DNA of 64,000 bases, from assembly GCA_035222895.1 (NCBI GenBank), contig JAVYIG010002094.1, forward strand, positions 1 through 64,000. Reading direction: 5' to 3'. Shown here in pieces: positions 36,101 to 39,074 of the stretch; the first letter of the stretch is position 1, and every line of letters starts with the position of its first letter. The notes beneath the pieces were generated by a model. That model worked only from the letters and a program-made list of their open reading frames with translations. It was not told the DNA's origin and searched no databases. A program made the position numbers and the translations under genes. This DNA is from Strongylocentrotus droebachiensis (taxonomy: Eukaryota; Echinodermata; Echinoidea; Camarodonta; Strongylocentrotidae).

Positions 36101-38064
36101 TCCGCTAAACACATATCAAGAAGACTCTGGACAGACCGATTGCATCCCTTGCCCGAATGATACCGTGACAGCGGAGCCCTTCTCAACCAATATCTCAGAT
36201 TGTTTTGGTGAGCTGTCTTACAGAAATTATACCATATCTGCGAACTTCCAGGCTAAAGCTGGTATTTGCAAAAACGTGATCTCATAATATGCCAAATTTG
36301 GAGTTGGATCAATAATGTGGTGGTGTGACTAACTGACTGAGGGTCCACAAGAGATTCCACTTTATCACCCTTTCTCCTCTTTATAATATTCAATCTCTTC
36401 CCCCTCGCTTTTTCTCTCTATCTCTCTCCCAATCACTTTCTTTTTATATCTTATATCTTACCATAATTATGGGAGGCTTCCCCCCATCGTTTCTGCCTGT
36501 GCCAATACCATAAGTATTCAGAATAAATATCCTACTTTTTGGCACATAATTCATTTACAGATTATTATTGAATAATGTAACTGCTGGAATATTTCTTTTC
36601 CTGATAAGATAATTAACTGAATCATTTGGGACTAAATGTCTTCTTTTCATAAACTGTGGTCCTTTTCTTATAGCTTCAGAAGCTATACCACCAGTTACAT
36701 CAGAACCAGGTTTAGAGGAGAGAACCAAGATCATTATCTCTGTGACAAGTGTCATAGCAGGACTTCTAGTGATTGCAGTTGCCATAGCCTGGTACTTCAT
36801 GTGGTACAGGTGAGATAAGATGTCTCATATAGAAAGGGGTTAAATGTGTGTGTATGTGTGTGTGTGCGTGTGTGTGCGTGTGTGTTGTTTTTTCTTCTTC
36901 CTCAAACATAATTATGGACTTCACAAAATTCAAACAAGGAGAAATGTAGCAAGTGTCGATAGCGAGTTTGCAATTTTCAAAATTCGAATTCAAGATGTAA
37001 ACATAATGACCCGAATTCACAAAGGAGGTTTGTCGACAAACCTACGTTTGAAACGCTTCAAAACGCGTCATAATTATGACGCACATAAACCTAGGTTTGT
37101 CGACAAACCTCCTTTGTGAATTCGGGCCTATATATTTTAGGGAAAGACGTTTATTTTTATGTTACATTCAAAGCTACTCCGTTTGTTAGATATCCTATAT
37201 ACGGTTAACAGCTAGATAATTCATACTTCTTGTAATTTGATGTGTTTTGAGTTTTTCATAACTCAAGTATGAGAGGTGGGGCCTTCGTTGAATAATTTGA
37301 GATGTAATATTCAATAATTCACATTCTCAAGAAATTTAAATTGGGCCAAATTGAGTTATTCACATTCTTCAACAATTACAAAACATGGTAAGGGTATATA
37401 ATTATGACTAAATTAGTTTTTAACTGTATATTTGACATTTCACGTTCTCATCACATGACTTAAAAGTAATAGAAAACGAGGAGGGAAAGGGAGGGGGTAA
37501 ATGGAGGCAGGGGAGGGAGAGAGGATAAGGAGGGTAAGGGCAGGTAGAAAAATTAGAAAGTGAGAAAGGACAGCAAAATGGAAAAATGGTAGTGGTTATA
37601 GGTAAAAATATGACGACTGTTCTTCATTCACATAAGTGAAAATGTTTCCGCAAAGCGACTTGTCAAATCATTAGAGTGCTCAATATAGTTATAGGCTCAA
37701 TGTGAAAAGCAGTTTCATGTTGGACAATCATCGTCTTGCTTCCAAAAACAAATCATCGCTCTTGCATCAAGCACTGCTTCAATAATAATAATGTTTTGGT
37801 ATGATGAATAAAATCAATAAACATTCTCTAAACACTATTTAACTTTTTTTCAGACCAAGGGCCAAGGTTTCTGGCATCGCAAAAGGCGATGCTAACTCTC
37901 AAGCACATGATTCGTATGCTCTACAACGGCTTGGAGAGGCTTCTGTTGATCAACCCTTTAAGGATTCGAACCGTGTTGATGCTCAGTCATCATCAGCACT
38001 TCCTCCCTACCGTATACCCCGTCCGAAGATAGCTTTTAATGTCAACAAGTCCCTAGAACAGTAA
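1..38064 (+). CDS. SVEP1/polydom-like multidomain type I membrane protein, 3' part of the gene (40 exons, 5' incomplete)
   Basis: I assembled 40 exons by hand from GT/AG sites and matching phases: 1-66, 1219-1416, 1991-2126, 2760-2878, 3517-3708, 4302-4493, 5625-5825, 6307-6546, 6845-7039, 7658-7867, 8296-8544, 9525-9767, 11172-11372, 12692-13273, 14421-14582, 15587-15748, 16072-16233, 17184-17393, 17894-18592, 18999-19226, 19672-19825, 20267-20431, 21093-21360, 22152-22451, 23167-23311, 24625-24745, 25331-25464, 25928-26147, 26840-27030, 27496-27675, 28482-28715, 29442-29612, 30605-30814, 32102-32226, 32385-32558, 34380-34485, 35281-35469, 36034-36207, 36674-36809, 37854-38064. The joined frame is open for 2,750 codons. 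The domain set suggests an extracellular adhesion or matrix-binding role at the cell surface, with the tail in the cytoplasm. SVEP1 is the nearest known architecture; vertebrate SVEP1 is secreted, whereas this protein ends in a membrane helix. Orthology, the upstream part (a VWA domain might lie there) and alternative splicing cannot be judged here. Confidence 0.88.
76..370 (-). mobile_element. TTAA-flanked MITE, family C (partial copy) in intron 1
   Basis: Starts at TTAA 72-75 and matches the reverse complement of the full family copy at 14766-15300, through shared stretches such as GAGTGTCAAATTTGAAAGA. The far end is lost or diverged after about 370. It begins nine bases after the exon 1 splice site. 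Confidence 0.7.
665..1120. mobile_element. Probable MITE with internal GCGATCCAA subrepeats
   Basis: The ends look loosely inverted (AGGCGTTCACACATA near 665; the complement of AGGCCCGTTTACAAATA near 1116). The interior repeats GCGATCCAA(T/A) and other GCGAT-type words. No clear target duplication, so the boundaries are approximate. Confidence 0.4.
1219..1416 (+). CDS. Exon: Sushi/CCP domain
   Basis: A 198-nt phase 1-1 exon, residues about 22-87 of the visible protein. One complete Sushi repeat with the usual cysteines, a CESGFRMYG loop and a final Trp/Cys pair. Acceptor TTGCACAG ends at 1218; donor GTAAAT is at 1417. Confidence 0.92.
1655..1774 (+). mobile_element. 3' end of a non-LTR retrotransposon with an (AATC)n tail
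   Basis: TGGGTTATCCTGT, then TTGACGAATAAAATCAATC and about nine AATC units. The same blocks occur inverted at 39812-39912, also ending in a TGATTGAT-type tail. A shared 3' end plus a simple-repeat tail is typical of non-LTR elements or their SINEs. Confidence 0.55.
1991..2878 (+). CDS. Two exons (1991-2126, 2760-2878): HYR domain 1, split by a phase-2 intron
   Basis: The first half reads [12 protein letters not shown] through an [15 protein letters not shown] core; the second half ends [17 protein letters not shown], the classic HYR finish with A-x-D-x-S-G-N and a Cys. HYR is an immunoglobulin-like adhesion fold found in hyalin and SVEP1. The three other HYR repeats of this gene each sit in a single exon. 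Confidence 0.9.
2895..3120. repeat. Tandem repeat, 30-bp unit, about 7.5 copies
   Basis: Unit close to ACATAAGAACGATAATGGGA plus TATCTCCTGT. It starts about 17 bases after the donor of the exon ending at 2878. 30 is divisible by three and the unit lacks stops in some frames, so open frames appear on both strands by construction. They are not in frame with the upstream exon, which meets TAA first. Confidence 0.9.
3517..3708 (+). CDS. Exon: Sushi/CCP domain
   Basis: A 192-nt phase 1-1 exon. Starts [12 protein letters not shown], has the [17 protein letters not shown] core and ends [11 protein letters not shown], so the repeat is complete. Donor GTAAAT is at 3709. Confidence 0.93.
3813..3995. 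mobile_element. Foldback MITE built of GGACAACTACCCCC-type blocks
   Basis: The left half carries ACAACTACCCCCCGGGACAA and related blocks; the right half carries their complements (TAGTTGTCCCGGGGGTAGTT). The whole unit folds on itself around 3900. A related pair occurs at 10609-10957 and a fragment near 26280-26345. Confidence 0.65.
4302..4493 (+). CDS. Exon: Sushi/CCP domain
   Basis: A 192-nt phase 1-1 exon. Starts [10 protein letters not shown], has [17 protein letters not shown] and ends [11 protein letters not shown]. Donor GTAAGG is at 4494. Confidence 0.92.
4990..5350 (-). pseudogene. Dead LINE reverse-transcriptase fragment in the intron between exons 4302-4493 and 5625-5825
   Basis: On the minus strand, 5113-5160 reads [20 protein letters not shown], the reverse-transcriptase G-x-P-Q-G-S-x-L-x-P block. 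Before it lie decayed pieces resembling the FDT block (near 5345) and [12 protein letters not shown] (near 5235). Stops and frameshifts interrupt it and no YADD block survives. It resembles CR1/L2/Rex-type LINEs but is too short to assign. Confidence 0.65.
5492..5514. repeat. (TG)n microsatellite
   Basis: About eleven TG dinucleotides in intron sequence. Confidence 0.95.
5625..5825 (+). CDS. Exon: Sushi/CCP domain
   Basis: A 201-nt phase 1-1 exon with the core [17 protein letters not shown] and the ending [14 protein letters not shown]. The donor at 5826 (GTCTGT) is weaker than its neighbours, but the next exon matches in phase. Confidence 0.9.
6307..6546 (+). CDS. Exon: HYR domain 2
   Basis: A 240-nt phase 1-1 exon. 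It begins [17 protein letters not shown], contains [12 protein letters not shown] and ends [17 protein letters not shown], which is diagnostic of HYR repeats. Confidence 0.93.
6845..7039 (+). CDS. Exon: Sushi/CCP domain
   Basis: A 195-nt phase 1-1 exon with RRCTSLSPP, the core [16 protein letters not shown] and the ending [12 protein letters not shown]. Acceptor TTCTCTAG ends at 6844; donor GTAACT is at 7040. Confidence 0.92.
7658..7867 (+). CDS. Exon: Sushi/CCP domain
   Basis: A 210-nt phase 1-1 exon with [26 protein letters not shown] and [18 protein letters not shown] strong pyrimidine tract precedes the acceptor. Confidence 0.92.
8296..8544 (+). CDS. Exon: HYR domain 3
   Basis: A 249-nt phase 1-1 exon. 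Contains [17 protein letters not shown], then [14 protein letters not shown] and the ending [10 protein letters not shown]. It is more divergent than HYR 2 and lacks the A-x-D-x-S-G-N motif ([12 protein letters not shown] instead). Confidence 0.88.
9525..9767 (+). CDS. Exon: HYR domain 4
   Basis: A 243-nt phase 1-1 exon directly after HYR 3. Contains [29 protein letters not shown] and the ending [20 protein letters not shown]. Donor GTGAGT is at 9768. Confidence 0.9.
9906..10400. mobile_element. TTAA-flanked MITE, family B
   Basis: 495 bp between TTAA at 9902-9905 and TTAA at 10401-10404. Termini are inverted: AGGGACTTGGTAACAATGTT on the left, complement of AGTGACTTGGTAACATTG on the right. 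Part of the interior recurs inverted near 44450-44530. TTAA targets are used by piggyBac and Kolobok transposases. No coding capacity. Confidence 0.85.
10609..10957. mobile_element. MITE with GGAGAATTACTCCCTGGACA termini
   Basis: The left end reads GGAGAATTACTCCCTGGACA then ATCACCCCCGTAAA; the right end (10905-10957) is its inverted copy. The interior 10680-10860 matches the element at 52448-52905 (shared GGGA..GAAGCTCGC and CTCAAACTTTCACTA blocks), so it is nested or chimeric. Confidence 0.65.
11172..11372 (+). CDS. Exon: Sushi/CCP domain before module X
   Basis: A 201-nt phase 1-1 exon. [16 protein letters not shown], then [16 protein letters not shown] and the ending [14 protein letters not shown]. 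Vertebrate SVEP1 also has a Sushi repeat next to its GCC2/GCC3 region. Confidence 0.9.
11520..11600. repeat. Near-perfect palindrome, about 35-bp arms
   Basis: Arms ATCACTCAAGAACTAGGGGA...TATGGTTG and CAACCATA...AGTTCTTGAGTGAT flank a 5-base TTAAT loop, with about one mismatch. It would form a strong hairpin. No termini or target duplication identify it as a known element. Confidence 0.9.
12147..12638. mobile_element. MITE with GTGTTTCACAAAGACTAAGA termini
   Basis: About 490 bp. GTGTTTCACAAAGACTAAGA lies at the left end (from about 12157) and as inverted complement at the right (about 12612-12632), followed by GACT(T)AAG-type extensions. It lies in the intron before the module X exon. No ORF. 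Confidence 0.75.
12692..13273 (+). CDS. Exon: module X (unnamed domain) with a basic proprotein-convertase-type site
   Basis: A 582-nt exon, residues about 814-1007. I cannot name this domain. It has CGGETTNKD, then C-x5-C-S-V-Q-N-V-E-x-x-C-G, then a basic run RSRRRKR (12913-12933) followed by Asp, which fits the R-x-[KR]-R furin rule. After that come a polar, Gln- and Asp-rich middle and a C-terminal [15 protein letters not shown]. Donor GTGAGT is at 13274. A diverged second copy occupies exons 32102-35469. Cleavage here would separate the CCP/HYR head from the GCC2/EGF stalk unless disulphides hold them together; that is inference. Confidence 0.88.
13870..14115. repeat. Dispersed repeat, inverted copy at 33590-33800
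   Basis: Shared blocks include CAAGACTGGGCCAAGTTTCT, TTGATGACTCCAGAACCTTG and AATGCAATCGCAT with their complements in the second copy. Both copies lie in introns of the same gene but in opposite orientation. No termini identified. Confidence 0.7.
14421..14582 (+). CDS. Exon: ephrin-receptor-like GCC2/GCC3 repeat 1
   Basis: A 162-nt phase 1-1 exon. [20 protein letters not shown] then [20 protein letters not shown], the typical C-x-x-G-x-[YF] and C-x-x-C-P spacing. Donor is GTTGGC. Confidence 0.9.
14766..15300. mobile_element. TTAA-flanked MITE, family C (complete copy)
   Basis: 535 bp between TTAA 14762-14765 and TTAA 15301-15304, with inverted termini AAGGATAGTTGAGTTTTGGT and the complement of AGGGATAGTTGAATTTTAGT. 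A partial copy opens the window at 76. Confidence 0.85.
15587..15748 (+). CDS. Exon: ephrin-receptor-like GCC2/GCC3 repeat 2
   Basis: Exactly 162 nt, like its two neighbours. [20 protein letters not shown] then [20 protein letters not shown]. The equal sizes and phases show duplication of one exon. Confidence 0.92.
16072..16233 (+). CDS. Exon: ephrin-receptor-like GCC2/GCC3 repeat 3
   Basis: 162 nt, phase 1-1. [20 protein letters not shown] then [20 protein letters not shown]. Donor GTGTGT is at 16234. Confidence 0.92.
17184..17393 (+). CDS. Exon: EGF repeat 1 and most of EGF repeat 2 (calcium-binding type)
   Basis: [16 protein letters not shown] and [15 protein letters not shown] with the C-x-[DN]-x4-[YF]-x-C pattern ([10 protein letters not shown]) that marks calcium-binding EGF repeats. 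The last Cys of EGF 2 is supplied by the next exon. Confidence 0.94.
17894..18592 (+). CDS. Exon: end of EGF 2, EGF 3-7, most of EGF 8
   Basis: The largest EGF exon, 699 nt. Successive repeats start [45 protein letters not shown] and IDGCLSSPC. Several carry the calcium-binding D-x-[DN]-E-C start. Lack of introns over six repeats suggests exon fusion or retro-insertion inside this array. Phase 1-1. Confidence 0.95.
18999..19226 (+). CDS. Exon: end of EGF 8, EGF 9, most of EGF 10
   Basis: 228 nt. [20 protein letters not shown] then [14 protein letters not shown]. The donor after TAC AAA G is GTTATT, a weak match, but phase 1 fits the next exon. Confidence 0.9.
19540..19594. repeat. Perfect short hairpin
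   Basis: TACACTTCTGATATTC and GAATATCAGAAGTGTA flank an interior that is itself nearly palindromic (TATACCATAATGGTGTA). It lies about 80 bases before the acceptor of the exon at 19672. Confidence 0.9.
19672..20431 (+). CDS. Two exons (19672-19825, 20267-20431): end of EGF 10, EGF 11-12, most of EGF 13
   Basis: [15 protein letters not shown] (EGF 11), then [15 protein letters not shown] (EGF 12), where a phase-2 intron cuts just before the second Cys. I chose donor GTTAGT at 19826 over GTGTTA at 19824 because only the former keeps the frame into the next exon. EGF 13 begins [15 protein letters not shown] and is completed downstream. Confidence 0.88.
21093..21360 (+). CDS. Exon: end of EGF 13, EGF 14, most of EGF 15
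   Basis: Enters in phase 2 with [13 protein letters not shown], then [15 protein letters not shown] and [15 protein letters not shown]. It leaves in phase 0 at GAG before GTAAAT (21361), so the intron falls after the last Cys of EGF 15. Confidence 0.93.
21570..21690. repeat. Inverted repeat around GTGACGTCAC
   Basis: GTGACGTCACACACGG near 21576 and the inverted CAGTGTGTGACGTCAC near 21663 flank a GC-richer core. It is either a MITE core or a coincidence of CRE-like palindromes. It lies in the intron between exons 21093-21360 and 22152-22451. Confidence 0.5.
22152..22451 (+). CDS. Exon: EGF 16-17 and first half of EGF 18
   Basis: 300 nt, phase 0-0. [17 protein letters not shown], then [16 protein letters not shown] (longer first loop) and [18 protein letters not shown], cut by the intron in mid-repeat. 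Confidence 0.93.
23167..23311 (+). CDS. Exon: second half of EGF 18, most of EGF 19
   Basis: [20 protein letters not shown] completes EGF 18; [18 protein letters not shown] begins EGF 19. Phase 0 in, phase 1 out (GTACAT at 23312). Confidence 0.92.
23828..24290. mobile_element. Probable MITE with TTCTCGCTACCC termini
   Basis: AATTCTCGCTACCCTAAATA at the left end and its near inverted copy (complement of AATTCTCGCTACCCCAAATA) at the right. The interior is GC-richer than the intron around it. Confidence 0.6.
24625..24745 (+). CDS. Exon: end of EGF 19, most of EGF 20
   Basis: [20 protein letters not shown] then [20 protein letters not shown]. Phase 2 out at GTAATT (24746). Confidence 0.92.
25331..25464 (+). 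CDS. Exon: end of EGF 20 and EGF 21
   Basis: Two overlapping acceptors (CAGCAG) are possible. The first gives [12 protein letters not shown], which restores normal EGF spacing, so 25331 is preferred; the second would drop one residue. EGF 21 is [15 protein letters not shown] and ends [13 protein letters not shown]. Confidence 0.9.
25737..25847. repeat. Palindromic MITE-like element, about 42-bp arms
   Basis: AACAATTCGTTCCTGTTTTC and the following ACGAAGTGATGGTAGTGA are repeated inverted after a 20-base spacer, with a few mismatches. It lies 80 bases before the first pentraxin exon. Confidence 0.85.
25928..27675 (+). CDS. Three exons (25928-26147, 26840-27030, 27496-27675): pentraxin/laminin-G-like domain
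   Basis: About 197 residues in an antiparallel-sheet lectin fold. Exon 1 has [17 protein letters not shown], exon 2 has [18 protein letters not shown], exon 3 has [20 protein letters not shown] and a final Cys. The pentraxin signature H-x-C-x-[ST]-W-x-[ST] is present only in part: H-I-V-F-T-W-D-L, with Val for Cys and Leu for the last Ser/Thr. SVEP1 has a pentraxin domain after an EGF run in the same relative position. Ligand or calcium binding cannot be judged from this. Confidence 0.88.
28482..28715 (+). CDS. Exon: EGF repeats 22 and 23
   Basis: 234 nt, phase 1-1. [15 protein letters not shown] and [15 protein letters not shown], ending [11 protein letters not shown]. They lie between the pentraxin domain and TSP1. 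Confidence 0.94.
29442..29612 (+). CDS. Exon: thrombospondin type 1 (TSP1) repeat
   Basis: 171 nt, phase 1-1. Contains [20 protein letters not shown], the W-x-x-W-x-x-W ladder used for C-mannosylation and glycosaminoglycan contact, then [10 protein letters not shown] and CNTQEC. The CSxTC O-fucose site is replaced by C-P-V-T-C. Confidence 0.95.
29898..30430. mobile_element. TTAA-flanked MITE, family A (right end truncated)
   Basis: Starts after TTAA 29894-29897 with AGGTACTATGTCTCATTTGC and runs to about 30430, where the right terminus (CTGCAAATGGGACAT) breaks off. Copies at 38551-39070 and, inverted, at 53242-53773. Confidence 0.8.
30605..30814 (+). CDS. Exon: Sushi/CCP domain before the second module X
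   Basis: 210 nt, phase 1-1. [16 protein letters not shown], then [16 protein letters not shown], then [11 protein letters not shown] and LPNCVG. It stands in the same place before X' as exon 11172-11372 does before X. Confidence 0.9.
30867..31040. mobile_element. Foldback MITE with about 85-bp arms
   Basis: GGTGATGGGACAAACTATCA on the left and the inverted GTGATAGTTTGCCATCGCC on the right, with further matching blocks (AGCTATCTTTCC / GGAAAGATAGC) towards the centre. It lies just after the Sushi exon 30605-30814. Confidence 0.75.
31220..31340. repeat. Direct duplication of about 60 bp plus a short inverted copy
   Basis: ATCTTCAGTGAAAGTGCGTT and the following GCACTGTGTAG occur twice in tandem; an inverted CTACACAGTG follows at 31325. 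Confidence 0.8.
32102..35469 (+). CDS. Four exons (32102-32226, 32385-32558, 34380-34485, 35281-35469): second module X (X') with basic cleavage-type site
   Basis: About 198 residues. Exon 1 is a helix-prone, Lys-rich segment. Exon 2 holds [20 protein letters not shown] and QIESVE. Exon 3 gives NCG then the basic site RRAKR (34410-34424). Exon 4 ends [16 protein letters not shown]. The block C-x5-C-x-[IV]-[EQ]-[NS]-V-E followed by C-G matches the X exon at 12692-13273, and both put the basic site 8-13 residues later. Donors are GTGAGT, GTAAGG, GTAAGT and GTAATT. Two acceptors were chosen for phase: CACAGAG before 32385 and CATCTAG before 34380. The first exon's acceptor (GATGATAG) is the weakest call. 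Confidence 0.75.
32680..33435. mobile_element. hAT-like non-autonomous element with perfect 8-bp target duplication
   Basis: 756 bp. Ends CAGGGGCGTACGCAGG and its exact inverted copy CCTGCGTACGCCCCTG. GTGTATGG lies directly on both sides (32672-32679 and 33436-33443). An 8-bp duplication and CAG...CTG ends are hAT hallmarks. The interior is about four tandem units: poly-C, ACTGAGCGACTTTTC, GGCTGAGTCGTTGCG, poly-T, poly-A, GTGTCCG. It lies in an intron of module X'. No transposase. Confidence 0.9.
33590..33800. repeat. Dispersed repeat, inverted copy of 13870-14115
   Basis: Contains GCGATTGCATTGTGAAAGA, GGTTCTGGAATCATCAAAAT and TTGGCCCAGTCTTGG, the complements of blocks in the first copy. Confidence 0.7.
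34590..34680. repeat. Interspersed repeat end with GCGCTATATAA and (TTA)n
   Basis: GTAAAGCGCTTTGAGAGGGC, then AAAAGCGCTATATAAGAACG and a TTATTATT tail. A shorter relative (GGCGCTATATAAGCAC then ATTATTATTA) lies at 24926-24956. This resembles the widespread retroposon 3' end seen in many invertebrates; the family assignment is from memory. Confidence 0.55.
36034..36207 (+). CDS. Exon: ephrin-receptor-like GCC2/GCC3 repeat 4
   Basis: 174 nt, phase 1-1. [20 protein letters not shown] then [20 protein letters not shown]. It follows X' just as repeats 1-3 follow X. Confidence 0.93.
36674..36809 (+). CDS. Exon: transmembrane segment
   Basis: A short acidic linker ([10 protein letters not shown]) is followed by [20 protein letters not shown] and WYFMWY, about 25 uncharged residues and a clear single membrane helix. 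Basic residues from the next exon (RPRAK) follow, the stop-transfer pattern of a type I protein. Phase 2 out. Confidence 0.92.
36847..36886. repeat. (TG)n-rich microsatellite
   Basis: Imperfect TG/CG repeat just after the transmembrane exon. Confidence 0.9.
37010..37127. mobile_element. Palindromic MITE with CCCGAATTCACAAAGGAGG termini
   Basis: Left arm CCCGAATTCACAAAGGAGGT and TTGTCGACAAACCT, right arm their inverted copies, about 38 bp each, separated by about 40 bp with an ATAATTAT centre. It lies in the intron between the transmembrane and tail exons. No clear target duplication. Confidence 0.85.
37854..38064 (+). CDS. Last exon: cytoplasmic tail and stop codon
   Basis: About 69 residues after the membrane helix, from [17 protein letters not shown] to FNVNKSLEQ and TAA. 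The tail is polar, with a Tyr (HDSYALQRL) and a proline-rich stretch ([11 protein letters not shown]), but no signalling motif I can name with confidence. Confidence 0.92.
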
Positions 38065-38525
38065 AACACTGATACAGACCTCAGTGACCCAGGGGTGTCT
38101 GCAGATATTATGGCCTTTTCATCGATGGCGGCACCATTGCATTCGCCTTTACAACCACCACCACCCTCACGACCATCATCACTACCACCATCATCACCAC
38201 CACCTCCAATAATTTTCACCACTCACATAATAACCACGGACCGCCACCATCAAATGACAGAGGGATGGTTCTGAGAGCAAGGCGGGTGGAGTCACTGGGA
38301 CCGGTGCATTTCAAACTACAGAGGTCATACAAAATGAAAATGATGGTCATTTGCCCCCTCTGTTCTTTGATCCCAGTGTACTTCATAAGGAAGATGTGTG
38401 ACGTAGTTCCTGTTAATACTCAGATCAGAAGGATTACATGCCTTCTCTGTTGAATTTCATAGTTTTTAATTTATAATTCGAATTCATTTTCAAATTAATA
38501 AAAGTTGTGATACCTTTCAAAATCT
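38065..38525 (+). promoter_or_regulatory. 3' UTR with polyA signal AATAAA (38497-38502)
   Basis: After TAA the sequence is non-coding, with an ACC/ATC-rich low-complexity stretch at about 38150-38220. The only good hexamer before the next mobile element is AATAAA at 38497-38502; cleavage would fall around 38515-38525. A TTAA MITE starts 25-35 bases later. Confidence 0.75.
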
Positions 38526-38550
38526 GCCAAACTTAAGTATGTTATCTTAA

Positions 38551-39070
38551 AAATACTATGTCTCTTTTGCAGCCAACATAAAAATTCTACTTTGCAGGAA
38601 TTATGAATATGTAATGTATGTCCTAGTATGAAATTTGAACGTCAGCAGTGTCCTAGTATTGAAGGAAACCCGTTTACCTTCTAGGATTTACTGTTAGACA
38701 CTATTGAATGACTGACTGACATTTTTTTCTTCGGTAATAACATACATAAAATGAGCTGTAACATTTACATGAGCATTTGCTATATACATCAATAACCCAA
38801 TAGCTTGTAATGGTCAAATTTAAACTGATTGAATCATTGTGCAAAAAAACGTACGATGATTCGGTAAAAGGGTCTGTAAATCAGACTATACTTAGGTGAC
38901 TGCAATCACTTAAGTCGACTCGACAACTAATTGTCGTTATTTCCCACTAAAAGACACTTTCAAGCCCCTTCGTTTTTTGAGGAAAGTTCTAAATTAGTAT
39001 TGTCTTTCAAATGCCGTTGGAATATAACCTGTTCATATTTTGTTTGGCCTTAAAATGGGACATAGTACTT
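38551..39070. mobile_element. TTAA-flanked MITE, family A
   Basis: 520 bp between TTAA 38547-38550 and TTAA 39071-39074. The left end has ACTATGTCTC and TTTTGCAGCC; the right end is GGGACATAGTACTT. It lies just past the polyA signal of the large gene. Confidence 0.85.
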
Positions 39071-39074
39071 TTAA

